Shown here: in pieces, positions 1 through 10,902 of the stretch | How the letters are laid out: each line of letters begins with the position of its first letter | Position numbering within the stretch: position 1 is the first letter of the stretch | Source of the DNA: Streptomyces sp. yr375 | GTDB lineage: Bacteria > Actinomycetota > Actinomycetes > Streptomycetales > Streptomycetaceae | Length of the DNA stretch: 64,000 nt | NCBI RefSeq assembly: GCF_900110755.1 | Contig: NZ_FOFF01000002.1 | Span: 372,001 to 436,000, forward strand | Reading direction: 5' to 3' | Position numbers and translations under genes: made by a program | Notes under the pieces: model-generated | Told to the model about the DNA's origin: nothing | The model's input: only the letters and a program-made list of their open reading frames with translations | Databases searched by the model: none

Positions 1-119
1 TCGCGGGGGATGGAGCCGGTGAGGTGACAGTGCACGTCGACCTTCGGCAGTGCTTGGGAGAGTTCCCGGACGTTCATGCCCGCGATCTCGAACGAATGTG
101 GTTTGCCCGGTCCGTTCAT
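1..119 (-). CDS. Adenosine deaminase-like protein, N-terminal fragment cut by left window edge
   Basis: Reading the minus strand from an ATG at 119 gives an open frame of 39 codons running off the edge. It contains LPKVDVHCHLTGSIP, the first metal-binding motif (HxH) of the adenosine deaminase superfamily, normally near the N-terminus. An AAGGTGAG ribosome-binding site lies just upstream of 119; an internal ATG at 77 is an alternative start. It is divergent from the Lrp/AsnC regulator at 302. It is the first of three deaminase-superfamily genes in this window. The catalytic His, Glu and Asp motifs lie outside, so the reaction cannot be judged. Confidence 0.72.
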   Translation of the reverse strand, partial: MNGPGKPHSFEIAGMNVRELSQALPKVDVHCHLTGSIPR

Positions 120-301
120 CACGGATCTCACCTTTGTTCGCATCGGCTAAACCTGCCGGATTGGCTGTACTATGACAGAAACAGCGAGCCTGGGGAAGAG
201 GGCTTTTGCGGGTCCGTATACAGATGCGGCGGCCTGACTCGTCCGGGGACGGCCGACGGCAGCGTCTAAACTCCCCGGGACGTCACCAAGGGGAGGCTGA
301 T

Positions 302-1267
302 GTGCTCGACGCCGTTGACGACATGATCGTCGCCGCGCTGAGGAACGATGGACGGGCGACCGTCCGGTCGATCTCGAAGCTGGTCGGACTCCCGGAAACC
401 ACCACCCGGGCCCGGGTGAACGGTCTCTTGGAGTCGGGCCGGGTCAGCGTCATCGCCGTCCTGCACCCCTCCGTGGATCCCAGCGAGATCACGCTGTACA
501 TCCGTGTCCGGCTGTCGCCGGGCTGGGCGTCGCAGATCGCGGACTCCGTCCTCGGGCACTCCTACTGGCTGGCGGAGATCATCGGGGAACCCGAGGTGAT
601 CGCCACGTTCGACGTGACGTCACTGAGTCACGCCGCCAGGCTGACCGACGAGATCGCTCAACTGCCCTTTGTGTCCATGGTCACGACGGACCCGGTTCTG
701 GCGATCTACACGGGCGCGGGAACGCCTGACGAGGCGGGTGGCGAAGCGGGGCTCTGGCCCGCCAGGGACGAAATACGACTCGACGCCCAGGACCGCCAGC
801 TGATCCGCTCCCTCCAGGTCGACGGGCGCGCCACCTACACGGCACTCGCCCGCTCGGCCGGCCTGTCGCTCTCCCAGGCGAGGCGACGCGTCCTGGATCT
901 CATCGACTCCGGCGCCATCCGGATATGGACGACGGTTCAGACGGCCGATCACGATCTGGCCCGGGCCGCACTCGACCTGACCGTCAACCCCAAGACCGTC
1001 ATGACCACGGTCGAGCGTCTCGTCCGACGTCCCGGTGTCGTCTCGGTCTCGCGCATGAGCGGGACCTCCGCGCTCGCGGTCGACGTCGCCGCCCGCGACG
1101 CATCGGAACTCGGTCAACTCGTCGGAGACATCTCCGCTCACCCCGATCTCATCAGCGTCCGGGTGCAACGGATCCGTCTCCTGCGCCGCCAGCTCCAGCA
1201 GCGGCTTCGGAGTGCTCCCGACCCGTCCTCGGAGGAGGAACCGGCCAGGTCGGAGGCCTTGGACTAG
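302..1267 (+). CDS. Lrp/AsnC-family transcriptional regulator with duplicated domains
   Basis: A 321-residue protein made of two AsnC-type units in tandem. Each has a winged helix-turn-helix (about residues 1-50, starting LDAVDDMIVAALRNDGRA, and about 160-210, starting LDAQDRQLIRSLQVDGRA) followed by a RAM-like effector domain. A typical Lrp is about 150 residues, so this is the double-length type. The GTG at 302 is chosen because GGGGAGG lies 7 nt upstream and the first helix starts at once; longer in-frame extensions have no family similarity. It is divergent from the deaminase-like gene at 119 and probably controls it, sensing an amino acid or related small molecule (inference). Confidence 0.9.
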   Translation: MLDAVDDMIVAALRNDGRATVRSISKLVGLPETTTRARVNGLLESGRVSVIAVLHPSVDPSEITLYIRVRLSPGWASQIADSVLGHSYWLAEIIGEPEVIATFDVTSLSHAARLTDEIAQLPFVSMVTTDPVLAIYTGAGTPDEAGGEAGLWPARDEIRLDAQDRQLIRSLQVDGRATYTALARSAGLSLSQARRRVLDLIDSGAIRIWTTVQTADHDLARAALDLTVNPKTVMTTVERLVRRPGVVSVSRMSGTSALAVDVAARDASELGQLVGDISAHPDLISVRVQRIRLLRRQLQQRLRSAPDPSSEEEPARSEALD

Positions 1268-1337
1268 TCAGGCTCGGGGCGGGTGCACGCACCCGCCCCC
1301 CATGTGGGCCCGTCCGGCGTGTCCGTCGGGCCTGAAC

Positions 1338-1489
1338 GTCATTCGCACATCGGTACGATTGCACGTACGAACGTACTCTGTCACGTATTTGAGTCACACC
1401 CCTTACTGGCTGGAAACGCAAGACCGTCGCCATGGCGGTCGCCCTTGGTGTTTTATGTTGTAGCACCGCGCTTAAGAACGAAAACGCCA
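1338..1489 (+). promoter_or_regulatory. Duplicated control region A: tandem GTAC repeats plus an 87-bp conserved block
   Basis: The 311-bp gap 1268-1578 holds no gene but matches the gap at 9747-9940. Two direct 20-bp repeats start at 1353 and 1373 with the pattern GTAC-NN-T-NN-CACGTA. A second block at 1403-1489 aligns without gaps to 9854-9940; I count 62 of 87 identical positions. It includes GTTTTATGT and CCGCGCT. The repeats look like paired operator sites two helical turns apart. The left flank also resembles the first codons of the CocE gene at 9760 on the minus strand, so a divergent gene was probably once here. The regulator is unknown. Confidence 0.6.
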
Positions 1490-1578
1490 TTCTTGCGTCG
1501 GGGCATGTGCCGTGCCTCAGAGCGCGCGCCACGCCGCAGCGTGTTCGCGTGCGTCCGACCACCGTTGAGGAGTTCTCC

Positions 1579-3339
1579 ATGCCCCGGTCCGTCGAAGAGC
1601 TGCTCGGCCGGCTGACCTTGGAGGAGAAGGTCGCCCAGCTCGGCGGCCCCGGCTTCCCGCAGCTGGAGCCCCTGTTCGCGAACCCCGCTGCCGATCCTGG
1701 CGTATCGCTGGCCAAGGGGTTCCAGGAGATCGCGCCTCACGGCGTCGGGCACCTCGCCATGCTGGGCGCCTTCTGTAATCTGACCGTGCTGTTCCATCTG
1801 GCCCCGAGCCTGAAGGAGGCTGGCCGGATCGCCCTCGGCGCGGGCATCGACGTGGAGTTCCCCGAGTTCCGGGCGTTCGGGGAACCGGCGGAACTGGTGC
1901 GTGAGGGCGCCTTGGACGAGTCGGTCGTCGACCGCTCGGCCCGGCACGTCCTCGAACTCAAGGAACGCCTCGGGCTGCTCGACCACCTGCTGACTCCGGC
2001 CACCCCTGTGCCGGCTCTCCCTGCCGGCACAGCTCCGAAGGCCGAGGTGGAACTGGACCTGAGCGGTGCTATGGCGGCACAGGCCCTCGTGCTGCTGCGA
2101 AACGACGGAGTCCTGCCGCCGCACCCGGCGCCCGGGCGGGTGGCCGTCATAGGGGAACTCGCCGCACAGGTCCGCGTGCACTACGGGGCGTACAGCGGAG
2201 TCGCCGCCCACGAGTCGACCCTTTCGGGGTTCGAGGTGAACTTCGAGGGCGGCCGCCTGGACGACGTGCACGGGATGCGACTCATCCCCACGCCCGGCTT
2301 CCCGCACCGCTTCGAGGAGTTGGTGCGTGAGCTGGAGCCGCACGCGGTGAGCGTGAGCGACGCCCTGGAAGAGCTGCTGGAAGACCAGGCCATCCTGGTC
2401 AGCGCCCCCTCCGGCGGCCTGGAGGCCACCACCCCCGACGACCTGGCCCGCGCCGCCGAAGCCGCCACCGGGGCGGACGTCGCCCTCGTCGTTGTCGGCG
2501 AGCGCACCGGCTGGGTCGGTGACGTGACGGCCGGCGAGCAGGTCGACCGGCAGGATCTGCGTCTGCCCGGCGACCAGGAAGCCCTGGTCGAGGCGGTCGT
2601 CGCGACGGGCACGCCGACCGTGGTCATCGTGATCAGCGGGCGCCCGCTCCTGCTGGACCGGGTGGCCGAGAACGCGAACGCCGTTCTGTGGGCACCGCTG
2701 CTCGGCCCCGCCGCGGGCCCGGTCCTGGCGGACGCCCTCCTCGGACGCACCGCACCGGCCGGACGTCTGCCCGTCTCCTTCCCCGTCTCGATCGGCCAGC
2801 TCCCGGTCTTCCACGGAAGCCGCGCGGGCAGCGGGTACGACACCCCCGGCGGCGCCGAGGTCACTTACGTCGACGGCCCGGCCCGCCCCCTGTTCCCCTT
2901 CGGCCACGGACTCACCTACACGCACTTCACCTACGGCGACGCGCGACCGGCCGCCCGCGAGGTCACGGCCGGCGGTGACATCGACGTGAGCGTGGACATC
3001 ACCAACGGCGTTGACCGGGACGCCGACGAGGTGGTCCAGCTCTACGCCCGCGATCTGGTCGCCTCCACCGTCCGCCCGGTGCAGCAGCTCCTGGCGTTCA
3101 CCCGGGTACACATCCCGGCCGGCGCCACCAAGCGCGTCCGCCTGACCGCCCCCGTCAACGCGCTCGCGCTCATCGACCCGCGCGGTCTGCTCGTCGTTGA
3201 ACCCGGAGAGGTCGACCTCATGATCGGCGCGAGCTCCGCCGACATCCGCGCGCGCACCACGCTCACGATCACGGGCGAGGTGACCCGTATCCCCCGCGAC
3301 GGCCGGTTCCTCGGCAGTGCGGACGAATCTTCCCGCTAA
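1579..3339 (+). CDS. Glycoside hydrolase family 3 protein lacking most of the catalytic barrel
   Basis: 586 residues in one intact frame; ATG at 1579 follows GAGGAG by 7 nt. The start (LLGRLTLEEKVAQLGG, then PHGVGHLAML near residue 60) is the normal beginning of a GH3 barrel, but the protein then jumps to sequence normally found after the nucleophile (EAGRIALGAGIDVEFPEF near residue 80-98). About 200 residues are missing by comparison with the GH3 at 26580-28208, including the KHF region and the SDW/SDY aspartate nucleophile. The C-terminal alpha/beta sandwich (VVVGERTGWVGD, GRLPVSFP) and fibronectin-like domain (FPFGHGLTYT) are complete. It is probably not a glycosidase any more: either an in-frame decay product or a binding protein. 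Confidence 0.8.
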   Translation: MPRSVEELLGRLTLEEKVAQLGGPGFPQLEPLFANPAADPGVSLAKGFQEIAPHGVGHLAMLGAFCNLTVLFHLAPSLKEAGRIALGAGIDVEFPEFRAFGEPAELVREGALDESVVDRSARHVLELKERLGLLDHLLTPATPVPALPAGTAPKAEVELDLSGAMAAQALVLLRNDGVLPPHPAPGRVAVIGELAAQVRVHYGAYSGVAAHESTLSGFEVNFEGGRLDDVHGMRLIPTPGFPHRFEELVRELEPHAVSVSDALEELLEDQAILVSAPSGGLEATTPDDLARAAEAATGADVALVVVGERTGWVGDVTAGEQVDRQDLRLPGDQEALVEAVVATGTPTVVIVISGRPLLLDRVAENANAVLWAPLLGPAAGPVLADALLGRTAPAGRLPVSFPVSIGQLPVFHGSRAGSGYDTPGGAEVTYVDGPARPLFPFGHGLTYTHFTYGDARPAAREVTAGGDIDVSVDITNGVDRDADEVVQLYARDLVASTVRPVQQLLAFTRVHIPAGATKRVRLTAPVNALALIDPRGLLVVEPGEVDLMIGASSADIRARTTLTITGEVTRIPRDGRFLGSADESSR

Positions 3340-3375
3340 ATAGCCGCATTCGAACGGCAGTTGGAGGCAGCAGAC

Positions 3376-4779
3376 ATGAGTACCGAGCGAAAGCCACTCA
3401 CTTTCGGAGTCATCCAGGGCCTGAGCATGTCGGGCCTGGTCACCGGCATCTGGGCGCACCCGGACAACACGTCGGGGGAGTTCCTCACGCTGGACTACTG
3501 GACGAAGATGGGCCGCAAACTGGAGGAGGGAGGCATCGACTTCCTGTTCCTGGCCGACCAGTTCGCCTATCCGCTGAAGAACGGCACGATGGCGGCGCGC
3601 GCGGTCGAGGACGCGGTCGCCTTCCCCATGGGTGACCCGCTGGTCGCCCTGTCCGCCATCGCGGCGGCAACCTCCCGGCTCGGACTGGTGGCGACGATGT
3701 CCACCATGACGGAGTCGCCCGCCCATATCGCCCGCCGGCTTTCGACGCTCGACTCCCTGAGCGGAGGGCGCATCGGATGGAACATCGTGACGGGTGCCAA
3801 CCAGGAGTCCACCACGCGCCTGTTCGGCACCGCCATACGGCCGCATGCCGAGCGCTATGCGATCGCGGACGACTTCCTGGAGCTGACCCTCAAGCTGTGG
3901 GAGGGCTCCTGGGAGGACGACGCCGTCGTCTACGACAAGGCCAACCGGATCTACGCCGATCCCGCCAAGGTGCACGAGATCAAGCACGAGGGCCCCTACT
4001 TCAGGTGCGAGGGCGCGCTCCCGGTGCCGCCGTCCCGGCAGCGCACACCGCTGCTCTTCCAGGCGGGCACGTCGAGCGCCGGCCGACGGTTCGCGGCCAA
4101 GTACGCCGAAGCCGTGTTCATCCCGGGAAGCCACCCGGAGAAGGCGGTCGCCGACATCGCGGCCATTCGTACCCTGGCGCAGGAGGAGTTCGGGCGCGAC
4201 GCCGATGCGATCAAGTTCGTCTGCGGCGCGCTGTTCATCACCGGAGACACCACGGAGGAAGCCGTACGACGGCGTACGGAGATGGCCGGCTACTCGACGC
4301 TGGAGTCGGCCAAGCTGGAGTGGGCCTATCACACGGGCGTGGAACTGTCCGACGCGGACATGGACAAGCCCATCCCCGGCAGTCGGCAGACGACGCAGGA
4401 CAGTTCCAAGTCACTGGTCGAGAAGTACGCGAGCGGCAGAGGCGCCGAGCGGCAGCCGCAGACGATCGGCGAGATGCTGGAACACCTGAGGGTCCACGGG
4501 ACGACCGGGCTGGGGTTCGTCGGCACGCCCAAGCAGATCGCCGACGAGGTCGAGGAGTTCGTGGACCGCACGGGCGTCGACGGCTTCCTCATCGAGCCCT
4601 TCACCACACCCGGCACCTACGACGACTTCGTCGACCGGATCATGCCCATCCTGCGGGAACGAGGCCTCGCGAAGACGGGGTACGAGAACGCTACGCTCCG
4701 CGAGCACCTGTTCGGGGCGGGCCGGGTGACCCTTCCGGAGAACCATGTGGGCGCGTCGTTCCGGCCCGGGGCGAAGTGA
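3376..4779 (+). CDS. LLM-class flavin-dependent monooxygenase, NtaA/SnaA/DszA type
   Basis: 467 residues, the usual length for the nitrilotriacetate/dibenzothiophene-sulfone monooxygenase branch of the bacterial luciferase family. These enzymes use FMNH2 from a separate reductase to hydroxylate or cleave N- or S-containing compounds. Family features seen include IWAHPDN near the N-terminus, LDYWTKMGRKLEEGGIDFLFLAD, GRIGWNIVTG near residue 135, and a C-terminal VGTPKQIADEVEEFVD segment. The ATG at 3376 has GGAGG 8 nt upstream, better than the TTG at 3361. It lies 36 bp after the GH3-like gene and is probably co-transcribed. No flavin reductase is visible nearby. The substrate is unknown. Confidence 0.88.
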   Translation: MSTERKPLTFGVIQGLSMSGLVTGIWAHPDNTSGEFLTLDYWTKMGRKLEEGGIDFLFLADQFAYPLKNGTMAARAVEDAVAFPMGDPLVALSAIAAATSRLGLVATMSTMTESPAHIARRLSTLDSLSGGRIGWNIVTGANQESTTRLFGTAIRPHAERYAIADDFLELTLKLWEGSWEDDAVVYDKANRIYADPAKVHEIKHEGPYFRCEGALPVPPSRQRTPLLFQAGTSSAGRRFAAKYAEAVFIPGSHPEKAVADIAAIRTLAQEEFGRDADAIKFVCGALFITGDTTEEAVRRRTEMAGYSTLESAKLEWAYHTGVELSDADMDKPIPGSRQTTQDSSKSLVEKYASGRGAERQPQTIGEMLEHLRVHGTTGLGFVGTPKQIADEVEEFVDRTGVDGFLIEPFTTPGTYDDFVDRIMPILRERGLAKTGYENATLREHLFGAGRVTLPENHVGASFRPGAK

Positions 4780-4792
4780 GCAGGTGAGATGA

Positions 4793-4835
4793 CGGGAACG
4801 GTGTCCGGCCTGGAGCAGGCCGGGCACCGTTCCCG
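4793..4835. terminator. Strong hairpin terminator between convergent genes
   Basis: CGGGAACGGTG and CCGGCCTG (4793-4812) pair with CAGGCCGG and CACCGTTCCCG (4816-4835) around a GAG loop, with one mismatch. The hairpin sits between the LLM gene and the convergent esterase, so it can serve both strands. Confidence 0.8.
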
Positions 4836-4849
4836 CCGCCGGTTCCCCG

Positions 4850-6365
<1,516 letters not shown>

Positions 6366-6376
<11 letters not shown>

Positions 6377-7970
6377 CGGCCGCGACGGTGATCTTGGTGC
6401 TCACCGGACAGTCGGTGACGCTGCGCCCGGCCTCGACTGCGTAGGTGCCCGGGACGGTGGTCCAGGCGGAGGCGTCCTCGTCCCAGATCTGGAAGGCGCG
6501 GGCCGGAAGGTCGATGGCGACCTCGGCCGCCTCACCGGGGGCTGCCTGTACGGAGGCGAAGCCCGCGAGCCAGCGGGCGGGGCGCTCCACGGTGTCGGCG
6601 ACCGGGGCGAGGTAGAGCTGGACGACCTCACGGCCGGGCCGGGAGCCGGTGTTGCGGACGCGGACGGTCGCTGTGCGGCCGTCTTCGGCCTCCGCCTCGT
6701 GCGACCACTGAGTGTGGCCGAGACCATGGCCGAACCAGTAGGCGGGGGGCCGGGGCGCCGGGACACTGCCAGGCACGGTAGCCGATGAAGAGGACCTCGG
6801 TGTAGGGGAGGGTGCCGTCCGCGGCGGGGACCACCTGGGTGACGGGGGCGTCGACGAGACGGACGGCCAGGTGGTGGGGAGCCGGCCGCCGGGTTCCTCG
6901 GCGCCGAGCAGGACGTCGGCGAGGGCGGCGCCGGCCTGCTTGCCGGGGAACCAACTGAGGAGGATCGCGGCGACGTCGTCGCGCCAGGGGAGTTCGACCG
7001 GCGAGCCGGAGTTGACGACGGTGCGGGGATTGGCGGCGCCGACCCGGGCGACGAGTTCGTCCTGGCGGCCGGGGAGCCGGAGGGAGGTGCGGTCGAAGCC
7101 CTCGCTCTCGGCGCGCTCGGTCGTCGCGACCACCACGACGGCGACTTCGGACGCGGCGGCGACGGCTTCCTCGACCAGTTCGTCGGCGTCACGTTGCGGC
7201 TCGCCGTGCACCAGCGAGAAGTCGATGATCTGGATCACGGCGTCATCGTTGTCCGGCAGGATGTGGGTGAGGCTCACCGCGACCGGCTGTCCTGCCGTCA
7301 GCTCGACGGTGCCGTGGCTCGTCGGGGAGCCGAAGAACGCTTCGAGGGGGGTCCTCCGCGTCGCAGACCTGCACTCCGTCGAAGAGAACCTCGCCGTTGA
7401 CGACCAGGGTGAAGGCGGCGAATCCACTGGTACCCGAAGGTGTGGGCGCCGCTCTCACCCGGTGTGAAGGTGCCGACCGCCTCGACGCTGTGGACCGTCT
7501 CGAACGACACGCCCTCGGGCAGGTCGATGCCGGACTACCACACCTTGCCGTTGCGCAGCGCGCCGGTGCCGAGTACGTCACCCTCGGCGTCGCGCACGAC
7601 GGCCCGCAGACCGTCGAGGGGTGGGACGACGCTTTCCGGGAGTGCCTGCGCGGATCCGCCGCCGAGTACCCGGGCCTCCCGCGCCTCCTTGCCGATGAGG
7701 GCGACGCCGCGCAGTACGGAGGGCGAGCTCCGGGTCCCAGGTGGCGGCGAGCGCGGTGGGGCTGGGCAGCGCGATCGACGGTTCGGCGGCCGTCCAGCGC
7801 ACACCGCGCACCCCGATCGGGCCGTCCGACATCACCAGGGAGCCCAGCCCGATCTCGGGCAGCGCGGGCAGCGTCCACATGTCCTGGTCGGCCAGGAGCC
7901 GTGCCTCGGCGTTCAGGCCGAGGTTGCCGAGAGCCGACTCGACGGCGTTCGTGAGCTCTGCGTCGGGCAT
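6366..7970 (-). pseudogene. Glycoside hydrolase family 3 beta-glycosidase, heavily decayed
   Basis: Starts at ATG 7970 behind GGGGAG with a normal GH3 N-terminus (LGSLVMSDGPIGVRG, TALAATWDPELA near residue 75). The frame then breaks and resumes in C-domain sequence (VALIGKEAREARVLGGGSAQ), so the barrel with its nucleophile is gone. A stop follows GALRNGKVW near 7540, and more frameshifts occur near 7440, 7350 and 6880-6760, where GRLPTTW and AYWFGHGLGHT lie in one frame but DAPVTQVVPAADG in another. The C-terminal fibronectin-like domain is readable (VVQLYLAPVADTVERP). It lies between the CocE hydrolase and the esterase of the leftward operon. Confidence 0.82.
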
Positions 7971-8095
7971 GGGATGCGTGCTCCCCTATGAGATCGTACG
8001 GGTGGTTCGGCGGGTGCTCTTGATGCGCGTCGCCGACAGGGCGCCGACGAAGAGGACGGCCGGCTCGACGGGCCCTCTGCAGGAGCCCGGCCGCG

Positions 8096-9760
8096 TCAGG
8101 CCGACGGCGGGATCACCGGGAGTTCGATCCAACTGTCGCCCGCACCGAGCAGGACGTCGCTGATGAACGAGCCGTCCGGCTGGCTCAGGCCCCAGCGCGG
8201 GAAGTTGCTGTGGGCCAGGTGCACGCGCAGTCGGTGGCCGGCCGCGAGCTCGATGCTGGTCGACCACAGGTCGACGGTCACGGTCCGTTCGCCCGACGTG
8301 TCGGCCCGGCCGTCGGTGGACTCCACCCGGGTCACCCCGTCGACCAGGTTGATCGACCTGCCGTCCGGCCGGACGGCGCACACGCGCACCACCCAGTCCG
8401 AGACCGCCGCCCCCGGCCGTACCCGGAGATGGGCGCGGACCCGGCCGGTGATCTCCAGCGGCTCGTCCAACGGATCGGTGGTGAACACGAGCACGTCGTC
8501 CCGACGCTCGACGTCGCGCTGGTTCCAGGCACCCCAGGGAAAACTGTCGTGCATCGCCAGGCCGCCGCCCACCGTCGGCACCGGCTCGGACGCCTCGAAC
8601 GTGAGCGTCGCGACCGCGGGCGATCCGCTGTCCGCGTCTTCATCGGCCGAGGATTCTCCGTGGGGGCTGCGCAGGACGGCGCGCTCAGCGGACCCCAGCT
8701 CCAGCCGGGTGGTCGCCGCTCGGGCGAGCGGCCAGCTCTCCTCGTCCCGCCACTCGTTGCGCCCCATGACGAACAGCCGTACCGGCGCCCGGTCGAGGGG
8801 ACGGTCGGCGAGGACCGCGTCGAAGAACTCGAAGTGCTCCGCCGCGATGGACGAGGTGAGGCCCATGGACTGTCCGCCGGCGGCGAGTCCGAAGTTCATC
8901 TCTCCCACCTGCGGGGTGAAATCCGGGCTGTGCGTCCACGGTCCGACGATGAGATGGCTGGCGACGCCCAGTTCACGCTGGCGCGCGAAGTTGTCGAGAG
9001 TCCCCTGCAGGAAGATGTCGTACCAGCCGCCGATGTGCAGGGCAGGAGTACGGATCTCGTCCAGGTAGGAGTCGACGTCGAGCTCCGCCACCGTCTTGGG
9101 GTCGGCATCCGCTCGGCGCAGACCGATGTCGGGTACGTCCAGCTCCTCCAGCCATGGAATGCGTCCCGCCGGATAGCTCGGGTACTCGCCCCGGCCCAGC
9201 CCGTCGTAACGGTGCGCCGCCTCCATCGCCTCGGCGGCCTTGCCGCGGCGCAGCAGCTCGGTCATTCCTGTCATGAGCGACCAGACCACGTTCAGTCCGT
9301 GCTCCGGGGCACCGCCGCGGCGCAGGATACCGTCCAGTGGATTCGACCAGGTCATGCCCGGCGCGATGGCACGCAGCTCAGGGACACCCGATGCGGCTGC
9401 CCGCCACTGGGTGTTGCCGAGGTAGCTGGCGCCGCACATGACGACCCGGCCGTCGCAGAAGTCCTGCGCGGCCACCCAGGCGACGGTGTCGAAGCCGTCC
9501 TCGGTCTCGTGTTTCCAGGGCAGCCATTCGCCCTCGGAGGTGCCGCGGCCCCGTACGTCCTGGATGACCACGACGTACCCGCGACTCGCGGCGAACCGCG
9601 GATCGAGGTACAGGGGCTGGTAGGGGGATGCCTTGTCGTACGGCGTCCTGACCAGCAGCGCAGGGCGTCGGTCGGCGTCGTCGGGACGGTGGATGTCGGC
9701 GCGCAGCACGACTCCGTCCCGGGTGGTCATCGGAACGTCGGTCTCGAGTGTCATCCGCAT
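8096..9760 (-). CDS. CocE/NonD-family alpha/beta hydrolase (X-Pro dipeptidyl-peptidase S15 fold)
   Basis: About 554 residues. The order is that of cocaine-esterase-type hydrolases: catalytic domain with VPMTTRDGVVLRADIHRP at the start, DVRGRGTSEGEW (oxyanion region), the nucleophile motif GASYLGNTQW, a GGWYDIFLQGTLDNF segment carrying the catalytic Asp, GPWTHS carrying the His, then a jelly-roll C-domain ending HLAHSNFPRWG. It hydrolyses esters or amides; the substrate is unknown. ATG 9760 and ATG 9754 are both possible and neither has a good ribosome-binding site, so the mRNA may be leaderless. It heads a leftward unit with the decayed GH3 and esterase, and shares control region B with the ABC operon. 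Confidence 0.88.
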   Translation of the reverse strand: MRMTLETDVPMTTRDGVVLRADIHRPDDADRRPALLVRTPYDKASPYQPLYLDPRFAASRGYVVVIQDVRGRGTSEGEWLPWKHETEDGFDTVAWVAAQDFCDGRVVMCGASYLGNTQWRAAASGVPELRAIAPGMTWSNPLDGILRRGGAPEHGLNVVWSLMTGMTELLRRGKAAEAMEAAHRYDGLGRGEYPSYPAGRIPWLEELDVPDIGLRRADADPKTVAELDVDSYLDEIRTPALHIGGWYDIFLQGTLDNFARQRELGVASHLIVGPWTHSPDFTPQVGEMNFGLAAGGQSMGLTSSIAAEHFEFFDAVLADRPLDRAPVRLFVMGRNEWRDEESWPLARAATTRLELGSAERAVLRSPHGESSADEDADSGSPAVATLTFEASEPVPTVGGGLAMHDSFPWGAWNQRDVERRDDVLVFTTDPLDEPLEITGRVRAHLRVRPGAAVSDWVVRVCAVRPDGRSINLVDGVTRVESTDGRADTSGERTVTVDLWSTSIELAAGHRLRVHLAHSNFPRWGLSQPDGSFISDVLLGAGDSWIELPVIPPSA

Positions 9761-9764
9761 CTCG

Positions 9765-9940
9765 GTACAATTACACGTACTTTCGTACCCTGTCACGTAC
9801 TCGTTCCGGGTGGGGCGGGTCATGCGCCTTCGGTGGGCCGACGTGTCCAGAGCCTTACAAGCTCGAAACGCGAGACTCTCGCCAAGATGGCCAATGGTGG
9901 TGTTTTATGTCATCACTCCGCGCTGGCGAACAAAAACGCA
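9765..9940. promoter_or_regulatory. Duplicated control region B between CocE hydrolase and ABC operon
   Basis: Two 20-bp direct repeats start at 9765 and 9785 (pattern GTAC-NN-T-NN-CACGTACT). A block at 9854-9940 matches 1403-1489. The distance from repeats to block is 39 bp longer than in region A. The repeats abut the start codon of the leftward CocE gene, so a protein bound here would cover its 5-prime end. The rest of the gap up to 10023 shows only a ribosome-binding site (AAGGA near 10011). Confidence 0.62.
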
Positions 9941-10023
9941 AGCACTCTCGGATCCCGGGACGTGACGCGCAAGCCAACCGCACCAGCGCCGGCATGGCCC
10001 CCTTTGAGTAAGGACATCCTGCG

Positions 10024-10902
10024 ATGACGGAGATCCAGGCAAGCGCACGTAACGGGCCGGCTGTTCAGCAGCCGCCGGCCGTGAGCGTCAGTTCTGCCCG
10101 TAAGGCGAAGCGGGCGCGCCGGGAGTGGGGAGACTCACCGCTCTTCCGCACGATCACGCCGACCCTGGCCGTGGTGTTGGCGGTGGTGGCCTGGCAAGTC
10201 GCCACGAAGGTCGGGAACTTCGCCCCCACGGTCCTGCCCTCCCCGACTCGCGTCGCCGAGGCCGCCTGGACCGATCGCGAAGCGCTCTGGCAGAACACGA
10301 TCCCGACCCTCCAGGTGACGATCGTCGGGCTGGTCGTCTCGGTCGTCGTATCGGCGGTTCTGGCGACGCTCCTGAGTTTCGTTCCCCTGCTGCGCAACGC
10401 GACGCTGCCGCTGCTGATCGTCGCGCAGTCCATCCCGGTCATCGTGCTGGCCCCGCTGTTCGTCATCTGGTTCGGGTTCGGACTGGGGCCGAAGATCGGG
10501 CTCATCGTGATCACCACGGCGCTGCCCATGACGATCTCCCTCCTCCAGGGATTCCTGTCGGCCGACCCCGACGCGGCGACCCTGATGAAGTCGCTCGGAG
10601 CGGGCCGCGTCAAGGTGTTCCTGCGCCTTCGGGTCCCCTCCTCACTGCCCTTCTTCTTCACCGGTCTGCGGGTCGTCGCCAGTTTCGCCGTCCTGGCGGC
10701 CATCTTCGCCGAGACGGTCGGCGCGGTGAACGGGCTCGGTATCTACATGGCGACGGAGAAGAACATGCTCCGGACGGATCTGGTGCTGGCCGCGGCAGTC
10801 ATCAGCATCGTCGTCAGCCTCCTGCTGTTCGCGCTCACCTACCTGCTCGAAACTCTCGCGATGCCGTGGGAACGCCGTCGGAAGGCGATGAGGTCCGAAT
10901 GA
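10024..10902 (+). CDS. ABC transporter permease, NitT/TauT (SsuC-like) family
   Basis: 292 residues with a long charged N-terminal tail, one membrane segment near residues 45-65, then the five-helix binding-protein-dependent transport core. The EAA loop reads MKSLGAGRVKVFLRLRVPSSLPFF near residues 186-210. The family moves sulfonates, nitrate, or pyrimidine and thiamine precursors inward. It overlaps the ATPase gene by 4 nt. No substrate-binding protein is encoded next to it, unlike the second system at 42068-44618, so it may borrow one from elsewhere. Transcription probably starts in region B. Confidence 0.9.
   Translation: MTEIQASARNGPAVQQPPAVSVSSARKAKRARREWGDSPLFRTITPTLAVVLAVVAWQVATKVGNFAPTVLPSPTRVAEAAWTDREALWQNTIPTLQVTIVGLVVSVVVSAVLATLLSFVPLLRNATLPLLIVAQSIPVIVLAPLFVIWFGFGLGPKIGLIVITTALPMTISLLQGFLSADPDAATLMKSLGAGRVKVFLRLRVPSSLPFFFTGLRVVASFAVLAAIFAETVGAVNGLGIYMATEKNMLRTDLVLAAAVISIVVSLLLFALTYLLETLAMPWERRRKAMRSE

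Noticed and set aside
1268..1578. Leftward gene start at region A resembling the first codons of the CocE hydrolase
   Set aside because: Only a few codons resemble MRMTLETDVP; the sequence leads into the end of the Lrp/AsnC gene, so it is at most a fossil.
1453..4332. Long minus-strand open frame of 959 codons opposite the GH3 and LLM genes
   Set aside because: It is antisense to two well-recognised families, has low-complexity translation with no domain, and reflects GC-rich codon bias.
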